From assembly GCA_016212215.1 (NCBI GenBank), contig JACRGV010000011.1, forward strand, positions 1 to 34,604: a stretch of 34,604 nt of DNA, read 5' to 3'. Below the pieces are notes generated by a model. It saw nothing but the letters and a program-made list of their open reading frames with translations, searched no databases and was not told where the DNA came from. Both the position numbers and the translations under genes were made by a program. Each line of letters starts with the position of its first letter. Position 1 is the first letter of the stretch. Below, one piece after another: positions 15,301 to 25,505 of the stretch. This stretch comes from Nitrospirota bacterium (GTDB lineage: Bacteria; Nitrospirota; 9FT-COMBO-42-15; HDB-SIOI813).

Positions 15301-17589
15301 TTATTTAAAACGCATCCTTATATATTTGAAGTTTAAGAATATCATTACATAAGAAACAATTATGAGAAACAATCCTACAAGGTAAATCTTATGCGGGATA
15401 ATATAGGCTGAGAATCTTATGTCATATAAATTACCGGATAAAAAACATAAAAGACCCATAAAGAAAATTAGATTTACAATAATGCCGAAGAATGTATTTC
15501 CCCTGTAGATATGCCAAATCCCTGGTAGAAGAAATGAAAATCGTTTATCAAGACCTGTTTCAGTTATTTCTTCTTTCTCCCCTTTCTTCCTGCACTCCAT
15601 GCATATACTCCCAAAGACCCTTGACCCTTTACATAACCCGCAAACAATCCGTCTGCACTCAGGACAATAGTAGGCCATTGGGGTCCTTGGTTTAACATAA
15701 GATAATACAGTAATAAATATAAGTAGACTGACACCAAGAAACGGGAATCTGTCCCCGGATATTCTGAATATCCCATGCAGGACATCCTGCTCCCACATCT
15801 TTGATTCTTCTGTAGGACGCAGTGCAACAGACCACAGGTCGCTTTTACTTATTGGATAATCTACTACACTACTTCCGCCTTTTGAAGAAATACCTGAAAA
15901 CTTTTCTGTGTCCTTGAGATTGATACCTCGTGCAGTGTTATATGCCTTATCAGCCTCTTCAAACATCAATTTCTCACGGTATGCGAGACTAAGATTGTAT
16001 GAGGGTATGGCAGATATTGATGTCTCTTTAGCCGCGGCCTTGTAATACTCAATTGCCTTATCATGGTCACCTGATTCAAAATAAAGATTGCCGATATTAT
16101 TCAAGGCTGTAGTCTTAACGCCCTCATTGTCAGAAACAAGAATTTTCCTGTAGTATTCAATTGCCCCGTTAATGTCACCTTCTTTACTAATTAAAGCGGC
16201 GATACTTAGCGGCAGGTAAGTATTATCAGGCATAGCTGCGTATTGTTCTTTAAGTTTCATAATAAGGGTAGTGTCCCCGATGCCGTTGTCTGCTGCAATC
16301 AAACCCTGTAAGGTTATATTGTTATGATTATTAAGATAACCGGCATTATATTTAAGCAGTATTGGAAGGGATAATAAAAATATCAGGATAAGTACCGCAG
16401 TTATTCTTTCTCTCTTGTTCAAATAAATCCAGAGGCAGATAATCCAGAATATTACAAACCATCCTATTCCCAATACTGCGGGAAAAACAACAACAAAACC
16501 TAAAAACAGGGGACGCAGATAACCTTCAATATAGTTAGATGTAGTTTCCCTGAAGGTATGATAAAAAACAGGCAGGATACGTATCATCCATGCGAGCAAA
16601 ATAGAAAAAGATGTGAATAGGATAGTAATCGTCAGGAAAAGGAAAACCGTGCCGGTAATGTTATAAAGTGTCCGGAAGTCCTTAAAAGAGACCTTGATCC
16701 CATCTATATATTCTGAAAATGCAGGGGCAAACTTTGACATCTTCCTGAGAGATTTTGCAGTAAGAAAATATGCAGGGGCATAATCAGGGGATAATTCTTT
16801 TGCACTGACTCCAATCCTGTAAGCCTCTTCTGCCTGTCCTTTATCAATATTTATGTAGCCTTCCCTGATGAGAAGCGGCAGTGATTGTGTATGCGTTGTT
16901 TTTGATGATTGAACCCCAGCAAAAACATTAGTTGCAATAAGGATAAAGATAAGAAAAAGTAAGGTAGTTGTAGTGTTATTATTCTTAATCTTATTCTTAC
17001 TTATCCGCTTTTCTTCCCCGCTGATAAGTCTCTTTATGTTTTCAATATGGCGAATATAAATCATTGATGAAATCAGGATTGTAAAAATCAAGTACAGTAT
17101 GGATTTTTCTCCTAAGACGACTACGATCGGCATTAATGCAAAAGAAATCAAGGCGCCAAGGGATGAATATTTCCATAAAACCAGACTGATTATCCAAATA
17201 CCAAGTGTGATAAACCCTGCATAAGGCCACAGTGCAAACAAAACACCATAACTCGTTGCAACCCCTTTACCCCCTTTAAATTTCAGGTATACGGGAAAGT
17301 TATGACCTATCACAGCGGCAAATGCGATAACAAGTGTCCATGAATCTATTCCCCATAATTGCCTTGCAATAAGTACCGGTATAAATCCTTTTAACGCATC
17401 CAGTAATAATGTAATAGCACCGCCGAGTTTACCTGTGGTTCTAAGGACATTGGTAGCACCGATATTCCCACTGCCCATCTTCCGTATATCACCGGCACCC
17501 ATGAACATAGATATTATAAGGCCGAATGGGATCGCACCGGTAAAATAGCTGACCACTGTAAGCAATATTTTAATAAAATAACTATTCAT
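15301..17589 (-). CDS. plsY: PlsY fused to a TPR/zinc-ribbon membrane protein
   Basis: A single 762-codon frame. Residues 1-~200 are a complete PlsY, the acyl-phosphate:glycerol-3-phosphate acyltransferase of phosphatidic acid synthesis. Motif 1 is KMGSGNIGATNVLRTTGKLG, motif 2 is KFKGGKGVATSYG, and motif 3 is RHIENIKRLISGEE, where PlsY proteins normally end. It continues with KNKIKNNNTTTTLLFLIFIL and IATNVFAGVQ, which looks like the signal peptide of a separate protein. Then follow a membrane/TPR protein (membrane segments near 325 and 375-415; TPRs near 470-560, e.g. TALNNIGNLYFESGDHDKAI), a four-Cys zinc ribbon (YCPECRRIVCGLCKG...CMECRKK, about 645-675) and C-terminal membrane segments. 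I infer fusion of two formerly adjacent genes. The role of the second half is unknown. Confidence 0.85.
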   Translation of the reverse strand: MNSYFIKILLTVVSYFTGAIPFGLIISMFMGAGDIRKMGSGNIGATNVLRTTGKLGGAITLLLDALKGFIPVLIARQLWGIDSWTLVIAFAAVIGHNFPVYLKFKGGKGVATSYGVLFALWPYAGFITLGIWIISLVLWKYSSLGALISFALMPIVVVLGEKSILYLIFTILISSMIYIRHIENIKRLISGEEKRISKNKIKNNNTTTTLLFLIFILIATNVFAGVQSSKTTHTQSLPLLIREGYINIDKGQAEEAYRIGVSAKELSPDYAPAYFLTAKSLRKMSKFAPAFSEYIDGIKVSFKDFRTLYNITGTVFLFLTITILFTSFSILLAWMIRILPVFYHTFRETTSNYIEGYLRPLFLGFVVVFPAVLGIGWFVIFWIICLWIYLNKRERITAVLILIFLLSLPILLKYNAGYLNNHNNITLQGLIAADNGIGDTTLIMKLKEQYAAMPDNTYLPLSIAALISKEGDINGAIEYYRKILVSDNEGVKTTALNNIGNLYFESGDHDKAIEYYKAAAKETSISAIPSYNLSLAYREKLMFEEADKAYNTARGINLKDTEKFSGISSKGGSSVVDYPISKSDLWSVALRPTEESKMWEQDVLHGIFRISGDRFPFLGVSLLIFITVLSYVKPRTPMAYYCPECRRIVCGLCKGSRVFGSICMECRKKGEKEEITETGLDKRFSFLLPGIWHIYRGNTFFGIIVNLIFFMGLLCFLSGNLYDIRFSAYIIPHKIYLVGLFLIIVSYVMIFLNFKYIRMRFK

Positions 17590-17617
17590 ATCTAAAAAAG
17601 GCTGCTAACCACAGAGG

Positions 17618-17672
17618 CACAGAGACACAAAAAAATATTTTTTTAATTCTTCAATTACTCTGTGTCTCTGTG
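17618..17672. repeat. 12-bp inverted repeat CACAGAGACACA/TGTGTCTCTGTG
   Basis: Perfect 12-bp arms (17618-17629 and 17661-17672) with an A/T-rich loop, just downstream of the pgsA stop and before the plsY fusion. It includes the CCACAGAGGCACAGAGACACA type of sequence that recurs in many bacterial genomes. It could fold as an mRNA hairpin between the two genes. Confidence 0.85.
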
Positions 17673-17673
17673 T

Positions 17674-18237
17674 TTATACAATATCTTTATCCTTGTTAAA
17701 ATTACTCCAGAATCTGTAAAAATATTCAAAGGCCGAGATGAGGGATAATATTGCGGCAAACCAGAGGCCTACAGTTCCAATAAAGTGGAAATCAATGGTT
17801 TCTCCGGCTATTATAACAGGATAGCCGAGAACAAGAAGAATTATTGCGAAAATCTGAACAACTGTTTTATACTTCCCGATATCTCTTGCCTCAATAACAA
17901 CCCCTACAGAGGAGGCTATTGCCCTTAATCCGGTTATTGCAAGCTCCCTTCCAATTATCAGGATCGCAATCCATGATGCAACCCTTCCGAACTCTACAAG
18001 CATAACAAGCGCTGATAGAACAAGAAGTTTATCTGCAACCGGGTCAAGGAATTTGCCGGAGAGAGTAACCTGTCCCCATTTTCTTGCTAAATAACCATCA
18101 AACCAGTCGGTTATTGAGGCAACTGAAAAAACCAGGGCCGCCCAAAAAGAACGATCAGATGTAGGGGTATTAAATACAATTATAAAAAAAGGGATTAATA
18201 ATATTCGAATAATCGAAAGGATATTCGGGAGATTCAA
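17674..18237 (-). CDS. pgsA: CDP-diacylglycerol-glycerol-3-phosphate phosphatidyltransferase
   Basis: PgsA makes phosphatidylglycerol-phosphate, the committed step to phosphatidylglycerol and cardiolipin, in the inner membrane. The 187-residue length is normal. The CDP-alcohol phosphotransferase motif DG-x2-AR-x8-G-x3-D-x3-D is seen as DWFDGYLARKWGQVTLSGKF then LDPVADKL (about residues 41-68). The start NLPNILSIIRILLIPFFII is the usual first helix, and further helices lie near 78-95, 125-142 and 150-168. Its ATG overlaps the kdsC stop by 4 bp, coupling envelope phospholipid synthesis with Kdo synthesis. Confidence 0.95.
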   Translation of the reverse strand: MNLPNILSIIRILLIPFFIIVFNTPTSDRSFWAALVFSVASITDWFDGYLARKWGQVTLSGKFLDPVADKLLVLSALVMLVEFGRVASWIAILIIGRELAITGLRAIASSVGVVIEARDIGKYKTVVQIFAIILLVLGYPVIIAGETIDFHFIGTVGLWFAAILSLISAFEYFYRFWSNFNKDKDIV

Positions 18238-18740
18238 TTTCTTTCCTTCATCTTTAGAATGAAGTCTATTACCTCACGTACTGCCCCCTCCCCTCCCCTT
18301 CTCTCCGTTACCATATCTGTTATCTCTTTTACTCCATCAATGGCATCAGATGCCGTAGCAGAAAGACCAATAATCTTAAGGAGAGGAATATCAATCAGGT
18401 CATCACCCATAAAGGCAAATTCCTCATCTGTTAAGTTAAACCTTGATTTAATCTCATTGTACACGCCGACCTTGTCATGAATCCCCAGATGTACCTCTTC
18501 AATCTTCAGTTCTTTTGCCCTGTACTCAACTGATTTGGAGTATCTGCCTGATATTATTCCAACATCAATACCCGCCTTTCTCAACAGATAAATCCCATGG
18601 CCGTCATGTATATGAAATGCCTTTAACTCATTCCCATTACTATCAATAAATATCCTGCCGTCGGTAAGTATACCGTCAACATCAAGGAGGAGGAATTTTA
18701 TGTTTTGGACCTTATGTTTAAGTATCTCTAAATCTTTCAT
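18234..18740 (-). CDS. kdsC: Kdo-8-phosphate phosphatase
   Basis: The HAD-type phosphatase that turns Kdo-8-phosphate into Kdo. The 168-residue cap-less C0 type is normal for KdsC. Motif I is LLLDVDGILTDGRIFID, followed by FHIHDGHGIYLLRKAGIDVG, motif II IISGRYSKSV, the conserved Lys region GIHDKVGVYNEI, and motif IV EFAFMGDDLIDIPLLKIIGL. The C-terminal tail is REVIDFILKMKERN. GAGGA lies 7 nt before ATG 18740. That site and the start codon lie in the repeat boundary motif: on the minus strand, GATTTTCAGATGAA matches GATTTTCGGATGAA with one change. The gene overlaps pgsA by 4 bp and is separated from kdsD by about 180 bp of repeats. Confidence 0.95.
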   Translation of the reverse strand: MKDLEILKHKVQNIKFLLLDVDGILTDGRIFIDSNGNELKAFHIHDGHGIYLLRKAGIDVGIISGRYSKSVEYRAKELKIEEVHLGIHDKVGVYNEIKSRFNLTDEEFAFMGDDLIDIPLLKIIGLSATASDAIDGVKEITDMVTERRGGEGAVREVIDFILKMKERN

Positions 18741-18895
18741 CTGAAAATCCTCAAAGATAACCCCATCCCCACCCTAACCCTCCCCTTGAAGGGGAGGGAA
18801 TAAAAACTAATCCCCCTCTCCCTCAGGGAGAGGGAATAATCTATGGACCCTCTCCCCTGGCGGGAGAGGGTCCGGGAGAGGGTGGGGTTTTTCTA
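18736..18895. repeat. Boundary motif + module A with extra hairpin
   Basis: TTCATCTGAAAATC (18736-18749, containing the kdsC start), then CCCCATCCCCACCC from 18761, the CTCCCCTTGAAGGGGAG and CTCTCCCTCAGGGAGAG hairpins, an additional CTCTCCCCTGGCGGGAGAG hairpin near 18849-18867, and GGGTGGGGTTTTT at the end. It fills the gap between kdsD and kdsC. Confidence 0.93.
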
Positions 18896-18918
18896 ATTAC
18901 GTACTCAGCACTCCGAAT

Positions 18919-19890
18919 TTAAACGATTCCCTTCCTCAGCAAATCATGCAGATGGATCACGCCTTCAACTGTCCTGTCCTCACTCAGAATTACAAGGGAG
19001 GTTATTGAATATTTTTCCATAAGTTGTACAGCAGATACTGCAAGGGAATCTTTTGCAATGGTCTTGGGATTCTTTGTCATCACCTCTTTTGCAGTAAGCT
19101 TGAACAGGTCTTTTTCATTTCCTGTCCACCTCTCAAGCAGTCTTCGCAAATCTCCATCAGTTATAATCCCTGCAAACTTATTAACATTGTCCACTACAGT
19201 AGTCATTCCAAGTTTCCGTGATGTCATCTCGCAGATTACATCCTTCATAAAACTGTCTTCATGAATAGTCGGGACATCAGGATTCTTGTGCATAATGTTC
19301 TCAACTTTCAACAGAAGCCTTCTTCCAAGTGCACCACCCGGATGAAATAGTGCAAAATCGTCCTCTTTAAACCCCCTCTTCTCAAGCAGGGCTATTGCAA
19401 GTGCATCACCCATAGCAAGTGTAACAGTTGTACTTGCAGTAGGGACAAGGTTCATCGGACATGCCTCTTCCTTAACACTTACGTCAAGTGTTACGTCACT
19501 GTTTCTTGATAGTGTTGAGTTGTTCCTGCCGGTCAAACATATCAGCCTCAGATTCATACGTTTGAATGTTGGAAGGAGTGCAACAATCTCATCCGTTTCA
19601 CCACTGTTAGAAATAGCAAGTACTACATCATCCCGCATAACCATTCCAATATCTCCATGAATACCCTCTGCCGGATGGAGAAAAAAGGATGGTGTGCCTG
19701 TACTTGCAAACGTAGCACTTATCTTCTTACCGATGAGGCCGGACTTACCCATACCGGTAACAACCACCCTGCCATCACACGCGAAAAGCGTATCAACCGC
19801 CTTTGAAAACTCCTTATCAAGCCTGCCAATCAAATCCTCAATCGCCCTCGCCTCAATCGCCAGAACCCGTTTACCAATCTCTATACTCAT
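18919..19890 (-). CDS. kdsD: D-arabinose-5-phosphate isomerase
   Basis: It interconverts ribulose-5-phosphate and arabinose-5-phosphate, the first step of Kdo synthesis. At 323 residues it matches KdsD/GutQ. The SIS domain (1-~190) has VVTGMGKSGLIGKKISATFA, the catalytic-site FFLHPAEGIHGDIGMV, AISNSGETDEIVALLP and a DFALFHPGGALGRRLLLKVE linker. Two CBS domains follow (from MHKNPDVPTIHEDSFMKDVI, and from VMTKNPKTIAKDSLAVSAVQ). ATG 19890 lies 1 bp after the kdsA stop, with AGAGGA about 11 nt upstream inside kdsA. The gene is therefore translationally linked to kdsA, its pathway successor. Confidence 0.96.
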   Translation of the reverse strand: MSIEIGKRVLAIEARAIEDLIGRLDKEFSKAVDTLFACDGRVVVTGMGKSGLIGKKISATFASTGTPSFFLHPAEGIHGDIGMVMRDDVVLAISNSGETDEIVALLPTFKRMNLRLICLTGRNNSTLSRNSDVTLDVSVKEEACPMNLVPTASTTVTLAMGDALAIALLEKRGFKEDDFALFHPGGALGRRLLLKVENIMHKNPDVPTIHEDSFMKDVICEMTSRKLGMTTVVDNVNKFAGIITDGDLRRLLERWTGNEKDLFKLTAKEVMTKNPKTIAKDSLAVSAVQLMEKYSITSLVILSEDRTVEGVIHLHDLLRKGIV

Positions 19891-19891
19891 A

Positions 19892-21050
<1,159 letters not shown>

Positions 21051-21071
21051 TCTTGGTTACCTAATCACTAA

Positions 21072-22697
<1,626 letters not shown>

Positions 22698-22705
22698 TTA
22701 CCCTT

Positions 22706-22830
22706 TCATCACCCGAAAATCGTCATAGCCCACCCTCCCCCTACCCCCCTCCCGTCATTTAAATTTGGGGAGGGGGAATATTCTATGTACCCTCTCCCCT
22801 AAGGGGAGAGGGGAGGGTGAGGGGTTGTTT
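22706..22830. repeat. Module A variant overlapping the 3' end of kdsB
   Basis: Boundary-like TTTCATCACCCGAAAATCGTCATAGCCCACC, a CCCCCT...GGGGG part with CTCCC...GGGAG arms, then CCCTCTCCCCTAAGGGGAGAGGG and GGGTGAGGGGTTGTTTC. Its last 30 bp encode the final residues and stop codon of kdsB. Confidence 0.88.
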
Positions 22831-23587
22831 CAATCTGTTTTAGATCTTCCTGTGTATCTATCCTGTAGGAATTATAATGAGTCTCTTTAACTTTAATTTT
22901 AAATCCATGTTCTAATGCCCTTAACTGCTCCAATTTCTCGAGGTCTTCAAGTATTGTTGTTGGAAGGGTGCAGAATTGCATGAGAAAGTCCCTTCTGTAG
23001 GCATAAATACCGAGGTGTTTATAAAAGGTTTTGGCAGGTACAGGGTTTTCATTATAATCTGATTTGGCATCTGATTTATAATCTGATTTGTCTCGGATGA
23101 ATGGGATAGGAGACCTTGAGAAATATAGTGCAAAATCATTGACATCAGTTACAACCTTAACAACGTTCTTATCATTCAATTCTTCAGGATCTTTAATCTC
23201 TATTTTTAGAGTTCCCATCATGATACCGTTATCTTCAACAAGCGTATTAATGAGTTCATCAACCATTTCAGGCCCTGTTAATATTTCATCAGCCTGGAGA
23301 TTGATAATTATGTCCTCATCTGATTTTTCTACTGCCTCTGCACAGCGGTCTGAACCGGTACGAGGTTTCGATGATGTCATAATTACATTGCCGCCGAATC
23401 CGGTTACTGCATTATATATATTTATGTCATCTGTGGCTACAATTACTTTGGTTACAATCGCTGATTTTTTTACAGCCTCATACGTCCATTGAATAAGAGG
23501 CTTTGAGTGCAACAGAGCAAGCGGCTTTCCGGGAAATCTTGTAGAACCGTAGCGGGCTGGTATTATAACGATAGCATTGTTATTCAA
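22799..23587 (-). CDS. kdsB: 3-deoxy-manno-octulosonate cytidylyltransferase
   Basis: It makes CMP-Kdo from CTP and Kdo. About 262 residues: AIVIIPARYGSTRFPGKPLA (nucleotide-binding signature), IVATDDINIYNAV, SKPRTGSDRCAEAVEK, INLQADEILTGPEMVDELIN, a YFSRSPIPF segment, HLGIYAYRRDFLMQF and RIDTQEDLKQIE. I prefer TTG 23587 to the longest GTG (23614): GGAGAT lies 6 nt before the TTG, the family sequence starts just after it, and the longer start lies in G-rich repeat. That TTG and its ribosome binding site are part of the repeat boundary motif (GATTTTAGATTGAA). The C-terminal TPHPPLSP and the TAG stop come from another repeat, so both ends of the gene have been rewritten. Confidence 0.93.
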   Translation of the reverse strand: MNNNAIVIIPARYGSTRFPGKPLALLHSKPLIQWTYEAVKKSAIVTKVIVATDDINIYNAVTGFGGNVIMTSSKPRTGSDRCAEAVEKSDEDIIINLQADEILTGPEMVDELINTLVEDNGIMMGTLKIEIKDPEELNDKNVVKVVTDVNDFALYFSRSPIPFIRDKSDYKSDAKSDYNENPVPAKTFYKHLGIYAYRRDFLMQFCTLPTTILEDLEKLEQLRALEHGFKIKVKETHYNSYRIDTQEDLKQIETTPHPPLSP

Positions 23588-23645
23588 TCTAAAATCTCCA
23601 TGGCTCACCCCCACCCTACCCCTCCCCCCTCAAGGGGGAGGGGAT
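23583..23645. repeat. Boundary motif + half module A at kdsB start
   Basis: TTCAATCTAAAATC (23583-23596), CTCCATGGCTCACCCCCACCC, then the CTCCCCCCTCAAGGGGGAGG hairpin. The same CTCCAT(A/G)GCTCACCCC junction occurs at 20861-20877. The second half of module A is missing. Confidence 0.88.
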
Positions 23646-23651
23646 TCCTCT

Positions 23652-23728
23652 TCTTGATTTAAGTCTTTACTATTCACTATTCACTGTCTTTCTTCTTACT
23701 TCTATCTTCTTACTTCTAACATCTACTT
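23652..23728. repeat. Degenerate short tandem tract (ACTATTC/TTCTTACTTC)
   Basis: TTTACTATTCACTATTCACTG followed by TTCTTACTTCTATCTTCTTACTTCTAAC: imperfect 7-bp and 12-14-bp tandem units between kdsB and the heptose kinase. The left part of the kinase stop region (23716) is immediately adjacent. Similar tracts occur at 24774-24880 and 34168-34230. Confidence 0.75.
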
Positions 23729-24711
23729 TCAACGCTCATCGCCCTGACAATCTCCTCCCGCTTAACCGTAGCCGTCCCGACAACACCCACTACAATACCT
23801 GCGGCATAATTTGCTATCCTTGATGCATCGCATAGTGAAGCGCCGGCAGCGAGAGAAAGTGCAAGTGTACTTACAACTGTATCCCCTGCACCGGTAACAT
23901 CAAAGACCTCCCTGGCAACAGATGGGACGTGCGTTACATTTCCATTTTTTTCAAACAGGTTCATCCCATGCTCTCCCCGGGTAATAAGGATTGCATCTGC
24001 CTCTGAATGTTTAAGCAATGTTTCTCCTGCCTGATAAAGGGATGCATCATCAGTAATCTTGATTCCTGAAGCCGCAGATGCCTCATTCGTATTCGGGGTA
24101 ATAACAGTTGCTCCGGTATAATAATTAAAGTGTTTTAGTTTGGGGTCAACAATAACACTCAAATTATTCTGCTTCGCAATCTCTAAAACCCCTTTTACAA
24201 GCCGGCTCGTCACAACCCCTTTTGCATAATCTGAGATAACAATTATGCCGGTACCGTTAATATGAGTATTTATGTAATCAAGTATCTTATCCTGAGACTG
24301 TCGGGAAATATCCCCTCTGGATTCGTGATCAAAACGGACTACATGCTGACTGTGTGCAACAACCCTTGTCTTCTTAGAGGTTGGCCGTCCGTCTTCAACT
24401 GCTATACCTCCTGTATCTACCCCTTCTGCCCTCAGGTTGTGAATAATCCACTGCCCCATGGCATCATTTCCCACCACACCACAAATAGTCACCTTGCCGC
24501 TTAGAGAAAGTATGTTATTCGCAACATTTCCGGCCCCTCCGAGCATGTAACCTTCCCTCTGAACATCCACAATCGGCACAGGGGCCTCTGGAGATATCCT
24601 CTCCACCTTCCCCCATATATAATGGTCCGCAATAAGATCCCCAATAACAATAACCTTAGATTTATCAAAATTATTTATACAATTAATTAATTGTTCAGTA
24701 TTGTTTTTCAT
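23716..24711 (-). CDS. rfaE1: D-glycero-beta-D-manno-heptose-7-phosphate kinase
   Basis: A PfkB/ribokinase-family kinase of 331 residues matching the N-terminal (kinase) half of HldE, which phosphorylates heptose-7-phosphate at C1 for ADP-heptose and the LPS core. Features: KVIVIGDLIADHYIWGKVER, ISPEAPVPIVDV, MLGGAGNVANNILSLSGKVT, IISDYAKGVVTSRLVKGVLE, VDPKLKHFNYYTGATVITPN, ILITRGEHGMNLFE and the catalytic DVTGAGDTVVSTLALSL. The cytidylyl/adenylyltransferase half is absent, so that step must be encoded elsewhere (HldC/RfaE2 type). The 5' end lies directly against a half module A; no good ribosome binding site is seen other than G-runs from the repeat. Confidence 0.95.
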   Translation of the reverse strand: MKNNTEQLINCINNFDKSKVIVIGDLIADHYIWGKVERISPEAPVPIVDVQREGYMLGGAGNVANNILSLSGKVTICGVVGNDAMGQWIIHNLRAEGVDTGGIAVEDGRPTSKKTRVVAHSQHVVRFDHESRGDISRQSQDKILDYINTHINGTGIIVISDYAKGVVTSRLVKGVLEIAKQNNLSVIVDPKLKHFNYYTGATVITPNTNEASAASGIKITDDASLYQAGETLLKHSEADAILITRGEHGMNLFEKNGNVTHVPSVAREVFDVTGAGDTVVSTLALSLAAGASLCDASRIANYAAGIVVGVVGTATVKREEIVRAMSVESRC

Positions 24712-24718
24712 TTAAGAC

Positions 24719-24762
24719 AACCCCATCCCCACCCTACCCCTCCCCTTGAAGGGGAGGGAATT
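24719..24762. repeat. Half module A upstream of rfaE1
   Basis: CCCCATCCCCACCCTACCCC plus the CTCCCCTTGAAGGGGAG hairpin, ending GGGAATTTC, 8 bp upstream of the rfaE1 start. The second half of the module is missing, as at 23583 and 30311. Confidence 0.9.
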
Positions 24763-24773
24763 TCTTCTTGATT

Positions 24774-24880
24774 TATGTCTTTACTATTCACTATTCACCA
24801 CTCACTATTCACTGTTTTTCTTCTTACTTCTTGCTTATAAATTCTTACTTCTGCTCCCTGCTCACTGCTTACTGCTCACT
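24774..24880. repeat. Degenerate short tandem tract
   Basis: TATGTCTTTACTATTCACTA continues as repeated CACTATTC/CACTCACT units, then TTCTTACTTC units and CTGCTCACTGCTTACTGCTC near the lepB stop. Low-complexity 7-bp-like periodicity; no coding potential. Confidence 0.75.
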
Positions 24881-25500
24881 CATCTAATCCAATGCCCAAT
24901 CCTTTTCCACCTGACCCAGCTATCCTCTCCATCCCATGACCAGTAGATAATAAATGCCCTGCCCTTTATCTTATTCAGCTTTACAAAGCCCCAGTATCTG
25001 CTGTCAAGGCTGAAGTCCCTGTTATCTCCCATAACAAAATAAGATCCTTCAGGTACAATAACCGGCCCAAAGTTATCGCGCGGCTGAATACCATAAGGGT
25101 AGACTACTGCATCATTGTGCTCCGGATATGATTCTTCAAGTGGATTGCCGTTTATATATACCTTTTTCTCCTTAACCTCCAGTGTATCGCCGGGGAGGCC
25201 GATGACACGTTTAATAAAATCCTTACTCTCATCCTCAGGATACTTGAAAACAATAATATCCCCGCGTGCAGGTTTTTTAAACGGTATAATAATCCTGTCT
25301 GTAAACGGGAGTTTGGTCCCATAAATAAACTTACTTACCAGAATATGGTCCCCTATCTTTAACGTCGGAATCATTGACCCTGAAGGGATCTTGAATGCCT
25401 GAATAAAGAATGCCTTAATAATCAGGGCCATTACAATTGCTATAACAATTGATTCTACATATTCACGTATGATGTTCTTTTTATCTTTTTTATTTTCCAT
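24880..25500 (-). CDS. lepB: Signal peptidase I
   Basis: The inner-membrane serine protease that removes signal peptides from secreted proteins. 206 residues: a cytoplasmic KKDKKNIIREYVES start, one membrane anchor (IVIAIVMALIIKAFFIQAF), box B FKIPSGSMIPTLKIGDHILV with the catalytic Ser, box D RGDIIVFKYPED, FIKRVIGLPGDTLEV with the catalytic Lys, and box E YFVMGDNRDFSLDSRYWGFV. I chose ATG 25500 over the frame-opening Met at 25641 because the latter would overlap 136 bp of lepA and add 47 non-family residues. AAGGA at the end of lepA lies 9 nt upstream of 25500, and the lepA stop is only 5 bp away. The lepA-lepB pair is a classic operon. Confidence 0.95.
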   Translation of the reverse strand: MENKKDKKNIIREYVESIVIAIVMALIIKAFFIQAFKIPSGSMIPTLKIGDHILVSKFIYGTKLPFTDRIIIPFKKPARGDIIVFKYPEDESKDFIKRVIGLPGDTLEVKEKKVYINGNPLEESYPEHNDAVVYPYGIQPRDNFGPVIVPEGSYFVMGDNRDFSLDSRYWGFVKLNKIKGRAFIIYWSWDGEDSWVRWKRIGHWIR

Positions 25501-25505
25501 ATAAC

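Noticed and set aside
15301-17589. Treating plsY and the TPR protein as two genes
   Set aside because: The frame is continuous with no stop between residue 200 and 215; a second start near the signal-like segment is possible but not needed. Kept as a fusion and flagged.
23088-23492. 134-codon plus-strand frame opposite kdsB
   Set aside because: Low-complexity Ser/Thr-rich translation antisense to a conserved enzyme.
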